NCBI GenBank assembly: GCA_016081115.2
Contig: CM071930.1
Span: 7,483,419-7,547,418, forward strand
Reading direction: 5' to 3'
Length of the DNA: 64,000 bases
Source: Rehmannia glutinosa
Lineage: Eukaryota > Streptophyta > Magnoliopsida > Lamiales > Orobanchaceae
Below the pieces are notes generated by a model. It searched no databases. It had not been told where the DNA came from and saw only the letters and a list, made by a program, of their open reading frames with translations. This document shows positions 1-11,461 of the stretch, in pieces (the stretch's first letter is position 1; each line of letters starts with the position of its first letter). Both the position numbers and the translations under genes were made by a program.

Positions 1-215
1 CGTTTCCAAGATTTTGTGCTAGGTTTTAACTGAGTCTTTTGAGTGGAATAATTTCCAAGATTTTGTGTTCGGTTTTGACCGAGTCTTTTGAGTGGAATCA
101 TTTCCAAGATTTTGTGCTTGGTTTTGACCGAGTCTTTTGAGTAGAATCGCGTGTTTCCAAGATTTTTTGCTCGATTTTGACCGAGTCTTTTGAGTGGTCT
201 GCATCCGGGAGTTTG
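1..215. repeat. Tandem repeat, about 49-bp unit, four degenerate copies
   Basis: A unit containing TTTCCAAGATTTTGTG, then GGTTTTGACCGAGTC, then TTTTGAGTGGAAT recurs about every 49-53 bp from the window edge to about 205. The array may begin outside the window. It lies downstream, in element orientation, of the Tat-like integrase, so it is probably untranslated or LTR-proximal DNA of that retrotransposon. The open frame across it is only a product of the repeats. Positions 216-441 hold no gene. Confidence 0.75.
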
Positions 216-441
216 GCCGAGGCGAACAGGATTGTACCCGGGGCTTGGCTGAGGCGAATAGAAGGTAATCTTTAATGAGAGCTCACAGAATATTAGATGA
301 AAAAACAATCAATTTCTCGTCAACTGCCCAGGGTTGACAGGAGCCATACTGAGCTTGTTATTATCACTTCAGAACTTATCCACTGTGTTGGAGTAACATC
401 TAGGAAAATGGATCAAGTAAAATGTCTAGAAATCCCAGGCT

Positions 442-1530
442 TTACTGATTCTTTAAGTAGGTTACATTCCATAGATGATTGAATTTTTCCCTACTTAAAT
501 ATTCGAGCTCGTATGTGCCATTCGATAAAGCCTTGCTAATTTTGTAGCGGTCTTCCCAAGACGGTTTTAACGGAGTGGGCTCAGCTCTGGTGACTTTCTT
601 TAAGACCAAGTCACCAACTAGGAACTTTCTTTCTTTCACCTTTGAGTTGTAGTATCTTTCACTTCTTTGTTTGTATATAGCATTCTTCATCTCGGCACTA
701 CATCTCTTTTCTTCCAATAGATCTAGCTCGGTTCTCATGGCGGCCTTATTCTTTTCTACATCAAAATTTGCAACTCTGAATGTTGGGGATCCAATTTCCA
801 CAGGAATAACAGCCTCGGCTCCGTAGGCTAATGAGAAGGGTGTTTCCCTCGTGGCAGCTCAGTGCGTTGTTCGGTAAGACCACAATACACTGGGTAACTC
901 CGCGTGCCAATTTCCTTTAGATTCTTCTAACCTTACTTTCAATGTATATTTGAGAGTTTTGTTTACCACCTCGACCTATCCGTTTGATTGCGAGTGGTAT
1001 GGAGTGGAGAGGTGGTTCTTGATATGAAATCTTTCGCAAAAAGCTCAAAATATTTTGTTATCAAATTGCTTCCCGTTGTCTGTTAATATCGAGTGAGGTA
1101 TCCCAAAATTGCATATTATTGATTTCCACACAAAGCTGGTGGTCTTTTCTTCACTTATTTTTGCCAAAGGCTCTGCTTCGGCCCACTTGGTGAAATAGTC
1201 TACCGCTACTATGACATACTTAACGTCCCCTTGCCAGTGGGGAGTGATCCGATGAGATCGACTCCCCATTTGGCAAATGGCCAAGGCCTGAATATATAAA
1301 TGAGTTGTTTGGGATGGTACCTGACCTACGGAGTGAATCGTTGACACTTTTCGCATTTCTTTGCCATCAAGATCGCGTCTTGTTTCAGGGATGGCCAGTA
1401 GTATCACTGCCGGATCAATTTGTGTGCCAGTGTCTGACCTCCCGCATGGTTTCCACATATCCCCTCTTGCACTTCGTGTAGCGTGAATTAGGCATCGGTC
1501 TCTGATAAGCATTTGAGCAATGGGACCAAA
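442..1530 (-). pseudogene. Ty3/gypsy (Tat) integrase, broken
   Basis: The segment at 1045-1300 encodes the start of the catalytic core, including VDYFTKWAEAEPL and, near its end, SILTDNGKQFDN, which holds the second catalytic Asp. The segment at 442-801 encodes the C-terminal part with an RYYNSKV stretch, GDLVLKKV and a GTYEL-like tail, as in Tat integrases. Between about 802 and 1044 the frame is broken, and the Glu-containing part of the core is not in one open frame. In life this enzyme inserts retrotransposon cDNA into chromosomes. It is not functional here. Confidence 0.8.
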
Positions 1531-2130
1531 TATCCGAGTTTATATAGGACACAATCTACTATGGTGTACCGAGTTGCCCTGGATCTAAGAGCTCGGGCCT
1601 TGGCCTTATTTTCTAACTGAATCCCGTGCTCCAAGTATTGAATGATTGGGGTCATCCATGTCGACTCGGCTCCTTCATTGGCATTTATGTTGTCGAAGTT
1701 TAGTGATGAAGTGGGTAAATGAGTAACCATGACCTTTTCGATCTGGTCGGCCCCCGAGCTAGATTCCAATCGGGCTAAGGCGTTAGCCTGTGCGTTTTCA
1801 CTCCTGTGGATGTGTATTATTTATGCCTTGAACTGTGAGATTTTGTTTTCCGTGAGCTCCAAATATCGGGCTATTTTTGGCTCCTTTGCTTCGTAGTTCC
1901 CATTAATTTGATTCACTACCAATTGAGAGTCGTTGTAGACGAGTAGTTTTATCAATCCCATGGAGGTTGCCATCTCCAATCCCATTAGTAATGATTCATA
2001 TTCTGCCTTATTATTTGTTGCGAGGAAATTGAATCAGATGGCCGAGCAGAAACACTTGTGTTCCGGGTTAACTAGGACAATTCCTGCCCCTGCTCGATCT
2101 GTGGTGGAGGAGCTATCAACAAACTATTTC
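1531..2130 (-). pseudogene. Second (plant aRNH-type) RNase H domain and linker to integrase, broken
   Basis: Minus-strand translation of about 1740-2120 gives a second RNase H-like domain. Visible pieces are GAGIVLVNPEHKC, TNNKAEYESLLMGLEMA and VYNDSQLVVNQINGNY, followed by a helix and SENAQANALARL. These match the archaeal-type RNase H that Tat elements carry in addition to the pol RNase H. At least two in-frame stops interrupt it, one in the AI*FNF context and one before IIHIHRSE. The linker at 1488-1769 stays open and runs towards the integrase zinc-finger region. Confidence 0.7.
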
Positions 2131-2191
2131 CATTCTTCTTCTTCATTAAATTCCACTTCGATGGGTGGGGTGAATTCTGTGATGAAGTATG

Positions 2192-3060
2192 TCAGGGCTT
2201 GTCCCTCAATAGTTGTCCGTGGCTCAAAGATGATTTCGAATTGGCCCACTTGATCATCCATCCTGAAGTGTCAGGTCGGTGTCGTATCTGCTTTAGTGGG
2301 TTCTCGGTCAATACAATGATCTTATGTTCCAGAAAATATGGCCTCACTTTCCATGAGAAAATGACCAGTGCGTACGTTAGTTTTTCCATCGGGGGGTATC
2401 ATAGCTCGGCATCGTGTAAGTCCTGACTGACATAATAAACTGAATGCTGGATCGAGCCATCTAGCCGAAGGATTACCGAGCTGACAGCGTATTTGGATAC
2501 AACAAGATACATGTACAGGTTCTTGTCTTGGGTTGGCTTTTGGAGGATAGGGACAATCATCAGATGTTGTTTGAGGGCGTCAAATGCTGCATGCGCTTGG
2601 TCAGTCCACTCGAAATCTTTATTTTCTTGATTACTTCGAAGAAAGCCTACACTTGTCGGTTGACCTTGAGACGAATCTGCTCAGAGCGGCTAGGCGTCCC
2701 GTCAAGCTTTGCACTTTATTTACCGAGTTGGGTTATTCTAGATTGATTATGGCTTTAATTTTGTCCGGATTGGCATCAATTTCCCTTTGGCTGACCATAT
2801 ATCCCAAAACATATCCGAGTTGACCTCGAACGCACATTTTTTTTGGATTTAACATCATTTCGTACTTGCGTAACACTTTGAACATTTCATTGAGATCATG
2901 TAGATGGTCACCAACAGATAGTGATTTTACAAGCATATCATCTACATTGACTTCCATGGTGCGTCCTATCAGTTTTTGAAACATTTTATTGACTAACCTC
3001 TGATAGGTCGACCCAGCAAAGCCCAAAAGGCATCATTTTGTAGCAGTAGACTCCTCTAGC
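2192..3060 (-). pseudogene. Ty3/gypsy (Tat) reverse transcriptase and RNase H, 5'-truncated
   Basis: The segment at 2733-3026 encodes the RT palm around MEVNVDDMLVKS, the variant YVDD box, followed by LGYVLGYMVSQREIDANPDKI. The segment at 2192-2389 encodes RNase H-associated sequence with MEKLTYALVIFSWKVRPYF and ENPLKQIRHRPDTSGW. Between them (about 2400-2730) the reading frame is broken. The N-terminal fingers, protease and gag are missing because the element ends at 3079. Confidence 0.8.
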
Positions 3061-3079
3061 TGAGTAGAAGAAAGTATTA

Positions 3080-3204
3080 TGTAACAACCCAATTTCATAA
3101 ATTAAAGTACTCTAAAAATATTATTAAGAAAACACAAATTTATAATTAAAGTATTCCCAATAATTATAAAAAGGTTGATTTAGAATTTTTAATTCTTAAG
3201 GAAA

Positions 3205-3251
<47 letters not shown>

Positions 3252-4143
3252 CAAAATAACATCTTCCAGATTAAATATCCAACAATTATTCCAAGCATAA
3301 ACCGGAAAAATTAAAGACATAAACCCAAAATTTAGTTCGATCATAATTATTTAAAATATAAATACAACATGATTTATTCCACCATCCACAAAACCATATC
3401 TTCAGCCGGATTTCTCAACCTAAAAATGATAATAATAGGGGTGAGCTTTATCTCGCTCAGTAGGGATATATATGTCAATATTTAATATAACATGAAAAAC
3501 ATTCACATAATTACAACAATAAATTCATTAATTTCCTCTTTTTCCTCTTACTGGCCAGTTACTGCATATAGCATTGCGGGTTCACCCCGAAGATACATTT
3601 GATCTCGGACCTTTTTCATGGCCCCTAGCTTATATGAATTTATTTCCTCTTGACATATTTTGCAATCAATGAAGTATAACCATAGAACATTAAATAAAGA
3701 CAAATACTATAAAAATCCCTACCTTAATAATCGCAGTTATTCGATGTAGAAAAATGAACAATAAAAGTCCTAGCCCTCGACCCCTTCGTTTTGTACATTA
3801 AATAAAATTATATAATTAATATGTGATTTTAATAAATTATACTAATTAATGAAATAATTTATAAAAATAAATATTGAAAGAAGCTTGTGAATTGGGAATT
3901 ATATATATATATATATACATATACATAGAAAACTTGAATAATAAGTAGAAAAAATATAATACCTTATAATTATATGAAATTTGGTTTAGAATTTGAGTAT
4001 GAAATTACACATATTTATAGTAATTAATATTAAACCCTAATTACTCTAAAATAACCCCTAAACTCACCCCCTAAACAAACCCCTAACATAACCTCTATAC
4101 TAACATCTAATTTAAATATTAATTAAATATATGGGTTATCACA
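3080..4143 (-). repeat. 3' LTR of the Del/Tekay-like element
   Basis: The plus strand begins TGTAACAACCC and ends GGGTTATCACA, giving the usual TG...CA ends. About 880 bp match the right LTR nearly base for base, with scattered substitutions and length changes in a (TAA)n tract (3206-3247) and a (TA)n tract (about 3900-3916). The match ends near 3961, where the right copy is truncated. Confidence 0.85.
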
Positions 4144-4157
4144 TTCTACTCTCCTTA
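4144..4157 (-). promoter_or_regulatory. Polypurine tract of the Del/Tekay-like element
   Basis: On the minus strand, AAGGAGAGTAGAA lies directly upstream of the 3' LTR. This is the expected position and composition for the plus-strand primer of reverse transcription. Confidence 0.7.
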
Positions 4158-4243
4158 AATATAATTTTGTCCTTGAAATTTGATATCTTACCTAGAATTG
4201 GAAAAAAACTTGGGTACTTGACACGAATCTCCTTTTCACACTT

Positions 4244-5361
4244 TCAAGTAGCTTCCTTTCTGCCAAGACTTCTCCACTGTACTTTGATCAGAGAAATATC
4301 TTTATTTCTCAAATGGTGAATCTTGCGTTCCAAAATAGCCTCTGATACTTCCTCGTAAGTTAAGTCATTATTGATTGTTAGATCCTTATAATTCATGATG
4401 TAACTTGGATCGTGAACGTACTTTCTTAGCATAGAGACGTGAAAAGTATTGTGCACACTTGATAGACTCGGTGGTAATGCTAGTAATAAGCTAAATCTCC
4501 AACTCGAGTAAGGATTTCAAATGGTCCGATATATCTTGGTTTCAACTTTCCCTTTTCACCAAATCGAATAACACCTTTGATAGGAGCTACTTTCAGAAAT
4601 ACTTTTTCTCCTCCATCAAACTGTATATGTTTTCCCCGTCTATCTACATACGAATTTTGTCTATCTGAGCCATTTTGATTCGATCTTGTATCATAACTAT
4701 CTTCTCAACATTTTGACGAATTAATTCAGGCCCCAAATTTTCTTTCCCCAACTTCACTCCAATATAATGGTGATCTACACTTTCTTCTGTACAACGCCTT
4801 ACATGGAGCCATCCCAATAGTTGCTTGATAACTGTTGTTATAAGTGAATTTTAACAAGGGTAATAATATTTCCCATTTACTTCCTAAGTCGAGCACACAT
4901 GCTCTCAACACATCTACCAATATTTGTATAGTCCTTTCAGACTGCCCATCTGTTTGCGGCTGATAAACCGTACTAAAGTTTAGCTTTGTTCCCAATGCAC
5001 TTTGTAGATTTTTCCAAAATTTAGAAGTAAAACACGTATCTCTATCTGAAACAATTGACACGGGAACTCCATGAAATCTCAATATCTTCTCAATGTAAAT
5101 TTGTGCATATCGCTCCATACTGAACGTCTTCTTAACTGGTAAGAAATGTGCTGATTTTGTTAATCGATCTACTATGACCCATATGGCCTTATTTTCCTTG
5201 ATTGATGGTGGAAGCCCTACCACAAAATCCACAGTTATGTGCTCCCATTTCCATTCTGGAACATCAAGTGATTTGAGTAAACCAGATGGTTTTTGGTGTT
5301 CGGCTTTAACTTGCTGACAAGTCAAATATTTTCCCACAAAAGTTCTAATTTCTCTTTTCAT
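4244..5361 (-). pseudogene. Ty3/gypsy integrase and pol C-terminus
   Basis: A 211-residue open segment (4726-5361) carries most of the integrase core. It includes WEHITVDFVVGLP (first Asp), VSIVSDRDTCFTSKFW (second Asp) and YQPQTDGQSERTIQ (catalytic Glu), so the DDE triad is still visible. A zinc-finger remnant with TCQQVKAEH precedes it. A break separates it from the C-terminal part at 4244-4456, with FHVSMLRKYVHDP and IKVQWRSLGRKEATW-type sequence. The piece between (4457-4725) still resembles the GPY/F module (LKPRYIGPFEIL). Nothing upstream of the zinc finger survives. Confidence 0.85.
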
Positions 5362-5379
5362 ACTTAGCCATCAAAATAA

Positions 5380-6930
5380 CTCTCTTATCAACTGCTCTTG
5401 CTCCATGAGCAAACAAGTCACTCACCCTTGGTCTCACAGTTTAAATCGTAGTTAGGGTAAATCTTATGTTAAATACAACCAAACTCTTAAATAAGGAAAC
5501 CTTACAAGCTCAAAACGTAATTTACAGAAATCCTCGTTTAAATCTCATTAGGGAAAATCCATCTCGAATCCAAATTTGTTTCTGTATTCAATACATTAAC
5601 CCTTAGTAGGAAAACTTTTCATCAAATAATTAACCTTATAGGTTGTCAACTCACAACTACAATAATCAAACCTTATTGAGAAAACCTTATATTTCAATAT
5701 GCCTAAATACTCAAACCGTAATTAGGAAAAATCATTCACTCAAATACACGGGATAACCCTATATTCAAATAACTCAAGTCCTTTAAGGGAAAATCTTACA
5801 TTCATTAACTCAAATCTTATAAGGCAAAATCTTGTGTTCAAAATCTCAAACATCATAGGAAAAAGGGTATATTCAATAACTCAAAACCTTATAGAGTAAA
5901 CCATATACTCAAACATTTATCAAGAAAAACACTATAATCAGTAGTTCAGCTATAACTGGGTAAACCTTATCACCTTCATTTGGGAATAAACCTATAACAC
6001 AGTAATCGACCAACTCAGCAATAACAATCTAATTTACACCAACACATAAATCATTATAAGCTTTAGGCAACAAGCCTCGTAATTAAACATGAAAATAAAT
6101 AGCAATAGCTTATCACAAATTCTATACGAGACTAATTATATCACTTGTCTGTTTAACTTGGATTGTATTAAAGTCCTTTCTAGACCTCAATTAAAATAAA
6201 CCTAGACTTGAGACTTGTATCATAGTGTTAGTAAAAACTTAATGAAATTCATTGTACAACTAAAATCAAGAGATTATCCTTTTGCATCTATCGACTTAAT
6301 AGTTCCCATACGTTTCCCATAATCAAATCAAGACGTGTAATCCTAAAGAAAAAATAAAATCTTATTAATAATAATAATTCTCGAATAACCGGGGTTCATG
6401 CTTAAAATAAAAGTCAACAACTAAAAGTTAACTAATAATAATGATTAGAGAACTAACATAAAGCTAATGACGATTAGCCAATCATCTCTAACTATAGATA
6501 ATATGTCTCCCTCCTCATCTCTATCAATGATAAAGAGTCTATTAATCAATCCATATAGTTTACAAGACGCTAAGTCTTCCAAAACTTCGAATCTTTCTCA
6601 AGTTCCTCTTCCTGGACCCCCTTTTTTTTTAAAGAATAACAAGATTTTTATTCGTCTAACATATAAGCTGGTATTATATTTCTAAAGAAGAATATAGTAA
6701 CATGAAATCACAATAAAATACATCATGACATAAATGAACATACTGATACAATTGTATAATGTAACTTGCATTAAGAATTCTCATACCTTGAGGAGATCAG
6801 CAAGATATGACGGAGGTGGATGTTATTACATCATTTTATCTTATACAAAGTTTGACTTTTATTAAAAATTTTTCTCTTAAAAAAACTATACATTTGAATT
6901 TTCAATTTTTTTAAAAGCCTACAGAAACGT
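5380..6930. other. Non-coding internal remnant of the Del/Tekay-like element
   Basis: No protein-coding similarity is seen on either strand. The AT-rich sequence repeats short phrases such as CAAACCTTAT and GGGAAAATC at irregular spacing. It lies between integrase and PBS, where gag-pol should be, so it is probably decayed leader or spacer DNA. Positions 5362-5379 join it to integrase. Confidence 0.5.
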
Positions 6931-6936
6931 AGACCT

Positions 6937-6947
6937 GCTCTGATACC
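6937..6947 (-). promoter_or_regulatory. Primer binding site (initiator tRNA-Met type)
   Basis: The minus strand reads GGTATCAGAGC, complementary to the 3' end of initiator tRNA-Met except for the lost leading T. It is 3 bp from the inner end of the right LTR, which marks that LTR as the 5' one. Confidence 0.85.
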
Positions 6948-6950
6948 GCT

Positions 6951-7075
6951 TGTAACGACCCAATTTTAGGAAATTAAAGTACTCTAAAAATATTATTAAG
7001 AAAACACAAATTTATAATTAAAGTATTCCCAATAATTATAAAAAGGTTAATTTAGAATTTGTAATTCTTAAGGAA

Positions 7076-7130
<55 letters not shown>

Positions 7131-7776
7131 TAACATCTTCCAAATTAAATATCCAACAATTATTCCAAGCATAAACCGGAAAAATTAAAGACACAAACCC
7201 AAAATTTAGTTCGATCATAATTATTTAAAATATAAATATAACATGATTTATTCCACCATCCACAAAATCATATCTTCAGCCGGATTCCTCAACCTGAAAG
7301 TCATGATAATAATAGGGGTGAGCTTCATCTCGCTCAGTAGGGATATATCTATCAATATTTAATATAACATGAAAAATATTCACATAATTACAACAATAAA
7401 TTCATTGATTTCCTCTTTTTTCTCTGACTGGCCAGTTACAGCATATAGCATTGCGGGTTCACCCCGAAGATACGTTTGATCTCGAACCCTTTTCATGGCC
7501 CCTAGTTTATATGAATTTATTTTCTCTTGACATATATTGCAATCAATGAAGTATAATCATAGAACATTAAATAAAGACAAATACTATAAAAAACCCTACC
7601 TTAATAATCGCAGATATTCGATGTAGAAAAATGAACAATAAAAGTCCTAGCCCTCGACCCCTTTATTTTCTACATTAAATAAAATTATATAATTAATATG
7701 TGATTTTAATAAATCGTACTAATTAATGAAATAATTTGTAAAAATAAATATTGAAAGAAGCTTGTGAATTAGGAAT

Positions 7777-7808
<32 letters not shown>

Positions 7809-7847
7809 TAGAAAACTTGAATAATAAGTAGAAAAAATATCATACAT
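6951..7847 (-). repeat. 5' LTR of the Del/Tekay-like element, truncated
   Basis: It begins TGTAACGACCC on the plus strand and follows the left LTR closely for about 900 bp, including a longer (TAA)n tract at 7076-7131. Similarity stops near 7847. The missing part corresponds to about 180 bp at the U3 start. Confidence 0.85.
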
Positions 7848-8159
7848 TATCCGGGATAAAGATTATTAACATCCCAAACTATTCGGGTATTTACACTTTA
7901 CAATCCGAACTTTGAAAAGTTACAGTTTGCAACCTCAACTTTACAAATTTTGCACTTTGCATAAAATTCCAGTTTTACCCCTGGTTTCATGAAAGCTGGT
8001 TTGCAGTTTACACTCTAAACTTTAAAGTTGTTGCACTTTGCAACCTGAACGATAAATTTTATTGCATTTTCTACGTTTACTCCTCATGGTCTTGCAATCC
8101 TCGAAAATAGTTCTAGTTATCCCTTTAAACTATAAACTCTAATTTTATCAGCTTAAAGA
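7848..8159. other. Unassigned spacer
   Basis: There is no gene. The sequence repeats phrases of the kind TTTGCACTTTGCA and AACTTTAAAG, suggesting a degenerate repeat family. It directly follows the truncated LTR. Confidence 0.4.
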
Positions 8160-8265
8160 AGTTTGCAAAAAGCTTCCAAAACTTGAAATTCCACAAGATC
8201 AAGATGAACTGGTTTTCTACACAGATGCCAGTGATTATTGGTGGGCGGCTGTTCTTGCAAAAGCC
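8160..8265 (+). pseudogene. RNase H fragment resembling endogenous pararetrovirus (Caulimoviridae-like) polyprotein
   Basis: About 35 codons on the plus strand encode a leucine/proline-rich approach followed by VFYTDASDYWWAAVL. The TDAS motif with tryptophans before AVL resembles the start of RNase H in plant pararetroviruses. Ty3/gypsy RNase H usually has a different pattern after TDAS. Nothing else of such a polyprotein is present, and the fragment runs into the end of the minus-strand copia gag piece. It could instead be an unusual gypsy RNase H; the call rests on one motif. Confidence 0.45.
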
Positions 8266-9757
8266 ACCCATTTGAGATCATTTTCCCTCTTTTCTATAGC
8301 AGATATCTCTGCTATTAGTTTAACATTCTCAGCCTTCAGCTCTTTGTTCTCATCAGCTATGTGACTTAGAGTACTCAGCTCCTTAGTTAGCTGTGAGTTT
8401 TGGCTTTTGAGCTGGTTGTTTTCCTCGTTTAATAGTGTGTGTGAGGATTTAATGTGCTCAAAGTCTTTCATCATTTTGCTTAATGAATCATAAAGAACAG
8501 TGGGTGATGAAGTGTGTATGTCACAATCACTATCACTAGAATCTGAGTGAGATGAGTTAGATTGTACCTCATCTTCTTGGTCAGGTTGTTCTTGTTCTTT
8601 AGCCATTAGACAGGTCATTGCTTCTTCTTCAGAATCACTTGAATAGTCAGCTTCACTACTCTCTGAGTCTGCCGCTTCTTTAGACTTATTTGTCTCTCTC
8701 TCTGACTAACATAGCCCTTTTCTTTTCTGTCTTCTTTTCTCGAAGACTCTTCTTTCTTCTTCATTCATATATTTATTGACTACTGGATATGGATAGTCAA
8801 TAGCAAAGTGTCCTGGTTGTCTACAATTCCAACACAGGTTCTCAGCCCTTTGATCAGCTCTTTCCATTCTTGGGTTATCGGCTGACGATATTCAACCTTT
8901 TGATGATGACTTTCTTGGGTGGCCTATCTTCCTTGACTTGGAGGGGAGTGAATGTCTCTCTGGAGGATTCTCCTTGTTTCTTTTATAGTTCTTATTGAAG
9001 AACTTGTTGAATCTTTTAACCATCGGGCAATTTCTCCTGGTCAATGGCTTCCTTGACCTCGCTCTCTTCTCATCCTTGACTATAAGTGCTTGTTTTGGGT
9101 ATACCTCTCTCTCTTCTCTTTTCCTTGACTATAACTCGTAGGCTTTTTGGGTATAGCTCATGATTGGACGTTGTTGTGAGGTTCATTGAATGTCTCGGGG
9201 CCATAACCTTCATTTCCCATTGGTGGGAGGCTTTCGAGAATCTTCATACACATTTCCTTCTGTGTATATTCTTTCCCAAGTGGTGATAGTTCATTTGTGA
9301 TTTCAGTGAATCAAGCATCTAGCTGATCTAAGGTTTCACCTGCAAGTATTTTAAAATTTTCAAATTTCTGTACAGCAACAGACAATTTATTTTCTTTAAT
9401 TTGCTCAGATCCTTCACAAATTAAAGTTAATTTATCCCATATTTGTTTTTGCAGTTTGGCAAGATTTTACTTTGTTGAACATTGATTTGTCCAAGGTTTT
9501 GTAAAGTATCTCCTTCGCTACATTGTCCAAGTTGTATCCTTTTTTGTCCTCATTTGTCCATTCAGTCCTTGGTTTCTCAACCAGGGCTGGTCTTGCTTCA
9601 GCAGCAGCTTCTTCTCCTTCAGTATTTGCAGTGGCCCATCCTCTATCACTATCCACATTTCATCATGTAAAGCAGATAGATGAGCCTGCATACGAATTTT
9701 GTAGTCATCAAATTCCTCAATAGTGAACATAGGAATGCGTGTCAAATGTGCTTCCAT
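8266..9757 (-). pseudogene. Ty1/copia-type gag polyprotein, broken
   Basis: The start is set at ATG 9757, giving MEAHLTRIPMF and then DDYKIRMQAHLSALHDEMW, the N-terminus of the UBN2/DUF4219 gag class. A frame shift near 9650 leads to RTEWTNEDKKGYNLDNVAKE and LDKSMFNKVKSCQTAK. Pieces in several frames follow over 9430-9000. A zinc knuckle at about 8790-8840 reads CWNCRQPGHFAIDY; its fourth ligand Cys is Tyr, so it is broken. The C-terminal part (8266-8618) is acidic then coiled-coil (ENNQLKSQNSQLTKEL). No protease, integrase or RT remains. Confidence 0.8.
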
Positions 9758-9869
9758 GATAATAACTTTGCTGAATAAAAATAGCTTTTGAAAGAGCAAG
9801 TGTTAAAAATTTCTTGAAAGATTGAAGATCTAGTTTAGTAACCAGTGCGGAAGGCTCAATGAACCAATC

Positions 9870-9881
9870 GCTCTGATACCA
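9870..9881 (-). promoter_or_regulatory. Primer binding site (initiator tRNA-Met type)
   Basis: The minus strand reads TGGTATCAGAGC exactly, 2 bp inside the LTR end at 9884. This fixes the LTR as 5' and the element as minus strand. Confidence 0.9.
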
Positions 9882-9883
9882 CT

Positions 9884-11461
9884 TGTAGGTCCCAAGGGGT
9901 GTGAGTAAGGTTTAGAAGGGGGGGTTGAATAAACCTTACCAACTTTTCAATTTTAGTCCTTTTGAGATATTACAGAGTTAATTACACAGCTAAGTCCTTG
10001 AGGGATGACTAAGTTAGTTAATCAGCAGAGTTAGCCACTCAACAGACTCGATAGAGCTGTTCATAGAATAACTCAGTTTTTTATACTAAACCTTAACTTG
10101 GATGTGATGAATTTTTGAGCGGAAGACTTAACACCCTTGAATTTGATTTAACTTTGTTTTAACACTTGGTTTTAGACTTTGTTACTTATCAGTTGGATAG
10201 CAAATTATCAGCAGATATAAAGTATGTGTGCAGGAATGTAAATATGCTGAAATGTAAATCACACAAGTAAATTTTATAGAGGTTCGAAGATGGGTAATTC
10301 TTCTACTCCTCTCTTCTCCAACTCCTGGAGGAATCCACTAAGTAATGATCAGAGTAAAAAAGTGGTTATCAGTCTAGAGACAAGTCTTGATCACGCAGCT
10401 ACTTGCTCCTTGGACCCAGTTTGGAGATGCCTTGGTCACACAGCTGGCTTCTCATCCAACTCAGCTTCTTGACAGGGCGGTTGCCTTGCTACTTCAGCTC
10501 ACTTTCTCAAGCTTCTTGGATTTGATCACGAAGCCCTCCAATAACTTGAGATTGGTTCGACCTTGAACCTTCCTACAATCCTTCTTAGAAAGTAGACCCC
10601 TTTTGATTCTTCAAAAGTTTCCTCTTCAACAGTTTGAAGTTGTCTTTCCTTCACAGCTTGGTGTTGGATCGATTTCCTTCGAGATTTAGGCTTGAGGATT
10701 TTTCCTGAATAACTTGAGAATATTTTTGCAGGTTACTATATAAATGTTGCTTGTTATCTCAGGTGTGCAAGGTAACCTTTTCTCAAAGTGATTCCTCAGC
10801 CTTTTATAGTGAACTTTCAAAAATCGGCACGTTGAAGAGATAGGCTGATTTTCAAAAATCACTTGTGTTCATTGGCTTGTCTTTTCTTGATCTTCAATCT
10901 TGAGATGTAGACCTTTCCTCGTATTAAATGAATGTTCAGCTTTCAGGTTCGACACGAGATGTAGTGCTTCCTAATGGTTTATTCTTTTTGCACACTTCTG
11001 GGACAGAGCACTTTAAGACATGGCAACATGGAAGTATTACTTATTTAAGCAATATTCTTGGCTTTTGTGCAACGGATTCTTTTCAGTTAACTCCTCTTTG
11101 TAACTGCCTTTTCCCCAGGTGACTTGAGTCTATTTTAATGATTGAAAGACTCATCTGTCACTTCAACTTGAGACATGGCTTCTTGAGTTGAGTTGACTGA
11201 CTCTTCGTACAACTGTATCACAGCTGATACTCCTTCAGTCGAGTCCATAATCTTATTTCTTGTCCACACTCAGTTGTTCCTCAGCGGAGTCTTCACTTCA
11301 GTCTTCAGTTGACTTTTTGTATTCGCAGGCATAGCTGACTTGACTCTTAGCTTGTTCAGCCCTATCTATTACAATGCAAATTATAAAGAAAATGGGGTGC
11401 CAACTTTCTAGTCTAAGTTTTACATGGTATTCATCAAAATCTAAACAATGAATTTCCCACA
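9884..11461 (-). repeat. 5' LTR of the copia-type element (about 1.58 kb)
   Basis: On the minus strand it starts TGTGGGAAATTCATTG and ends GGGACCTACA, giving TG...CA termini. A TATA-like stretch (TATAAAAG on the minus strand, around 10802-10808) marks the U3 promoter. The part from about 9884 to 10935 has an inverted homologue at 11459-12476. Confidence 0.8.

Larger units (their letters stand above)
1..3079 (-). mobile_element. Tat-lineage Ty3/gypsy retrotransposon fragment
   Basis: Read on the minus strand, the order is RT, RNase H, a second RNase H-like domain, then integrase and its C-terminal tail. A second RNase H between the pol RNase H and integrase is typical of the Tat/Ogre lineage. 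The fragment stops abruptly at 3079, where the TG end of another LTR element begins, so it was probably cut by that insertion. The other half is not found to the right. Neither LTR is recognisable. Stops and frame changes between the open segments show it is dead. Confidence 0.8.
3080..7847 (-). mobile_element. Del/Tekay-like Ty3/gypsy retrotransposon, internally deleted
   Basis: Two direct LTR copies (3080-4143 and 6951-7847) flank 2.8 kb of internal sequence. The orientation is fixed by a PBS next to the right LTR and a polypurine tract next to the left LTR, both on the minus strand. Only integrase and the pol C-terminus are recognisable inside; gag, protease, RT and RNase H are gone. The right LTR is broken at about 7847, so no target-site duplication can be checked. 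The lineage is inferred from the integrase and the FHVSMLRKYV C-terminal signature. Confidence 0.85.
8266..11461 (-). mobile_element. Copia-type retrotransposon remnant: LTR, PBS and gag only
   Basis: On the minus strand the order is a complete-looking 5' LTR (11461 to 9884), a primer binding site, a short leader and a gag pseudogene. The element is cut at about 8266, before pol; the second LTR is absent. Confidence 0.8.

Noticed and set aside
297..482. Plus-strand 61-codon frame near the window start
   Set aside because: Overlaps the end of the minus-strand integrase and has no domain.
4030..4100. CCCTAAAC-like run resembling plant telomere repeat
   Set aside because: Irregular ACCCCTAAAC phrases inside an LTR, not a regular TTTAGGG array.
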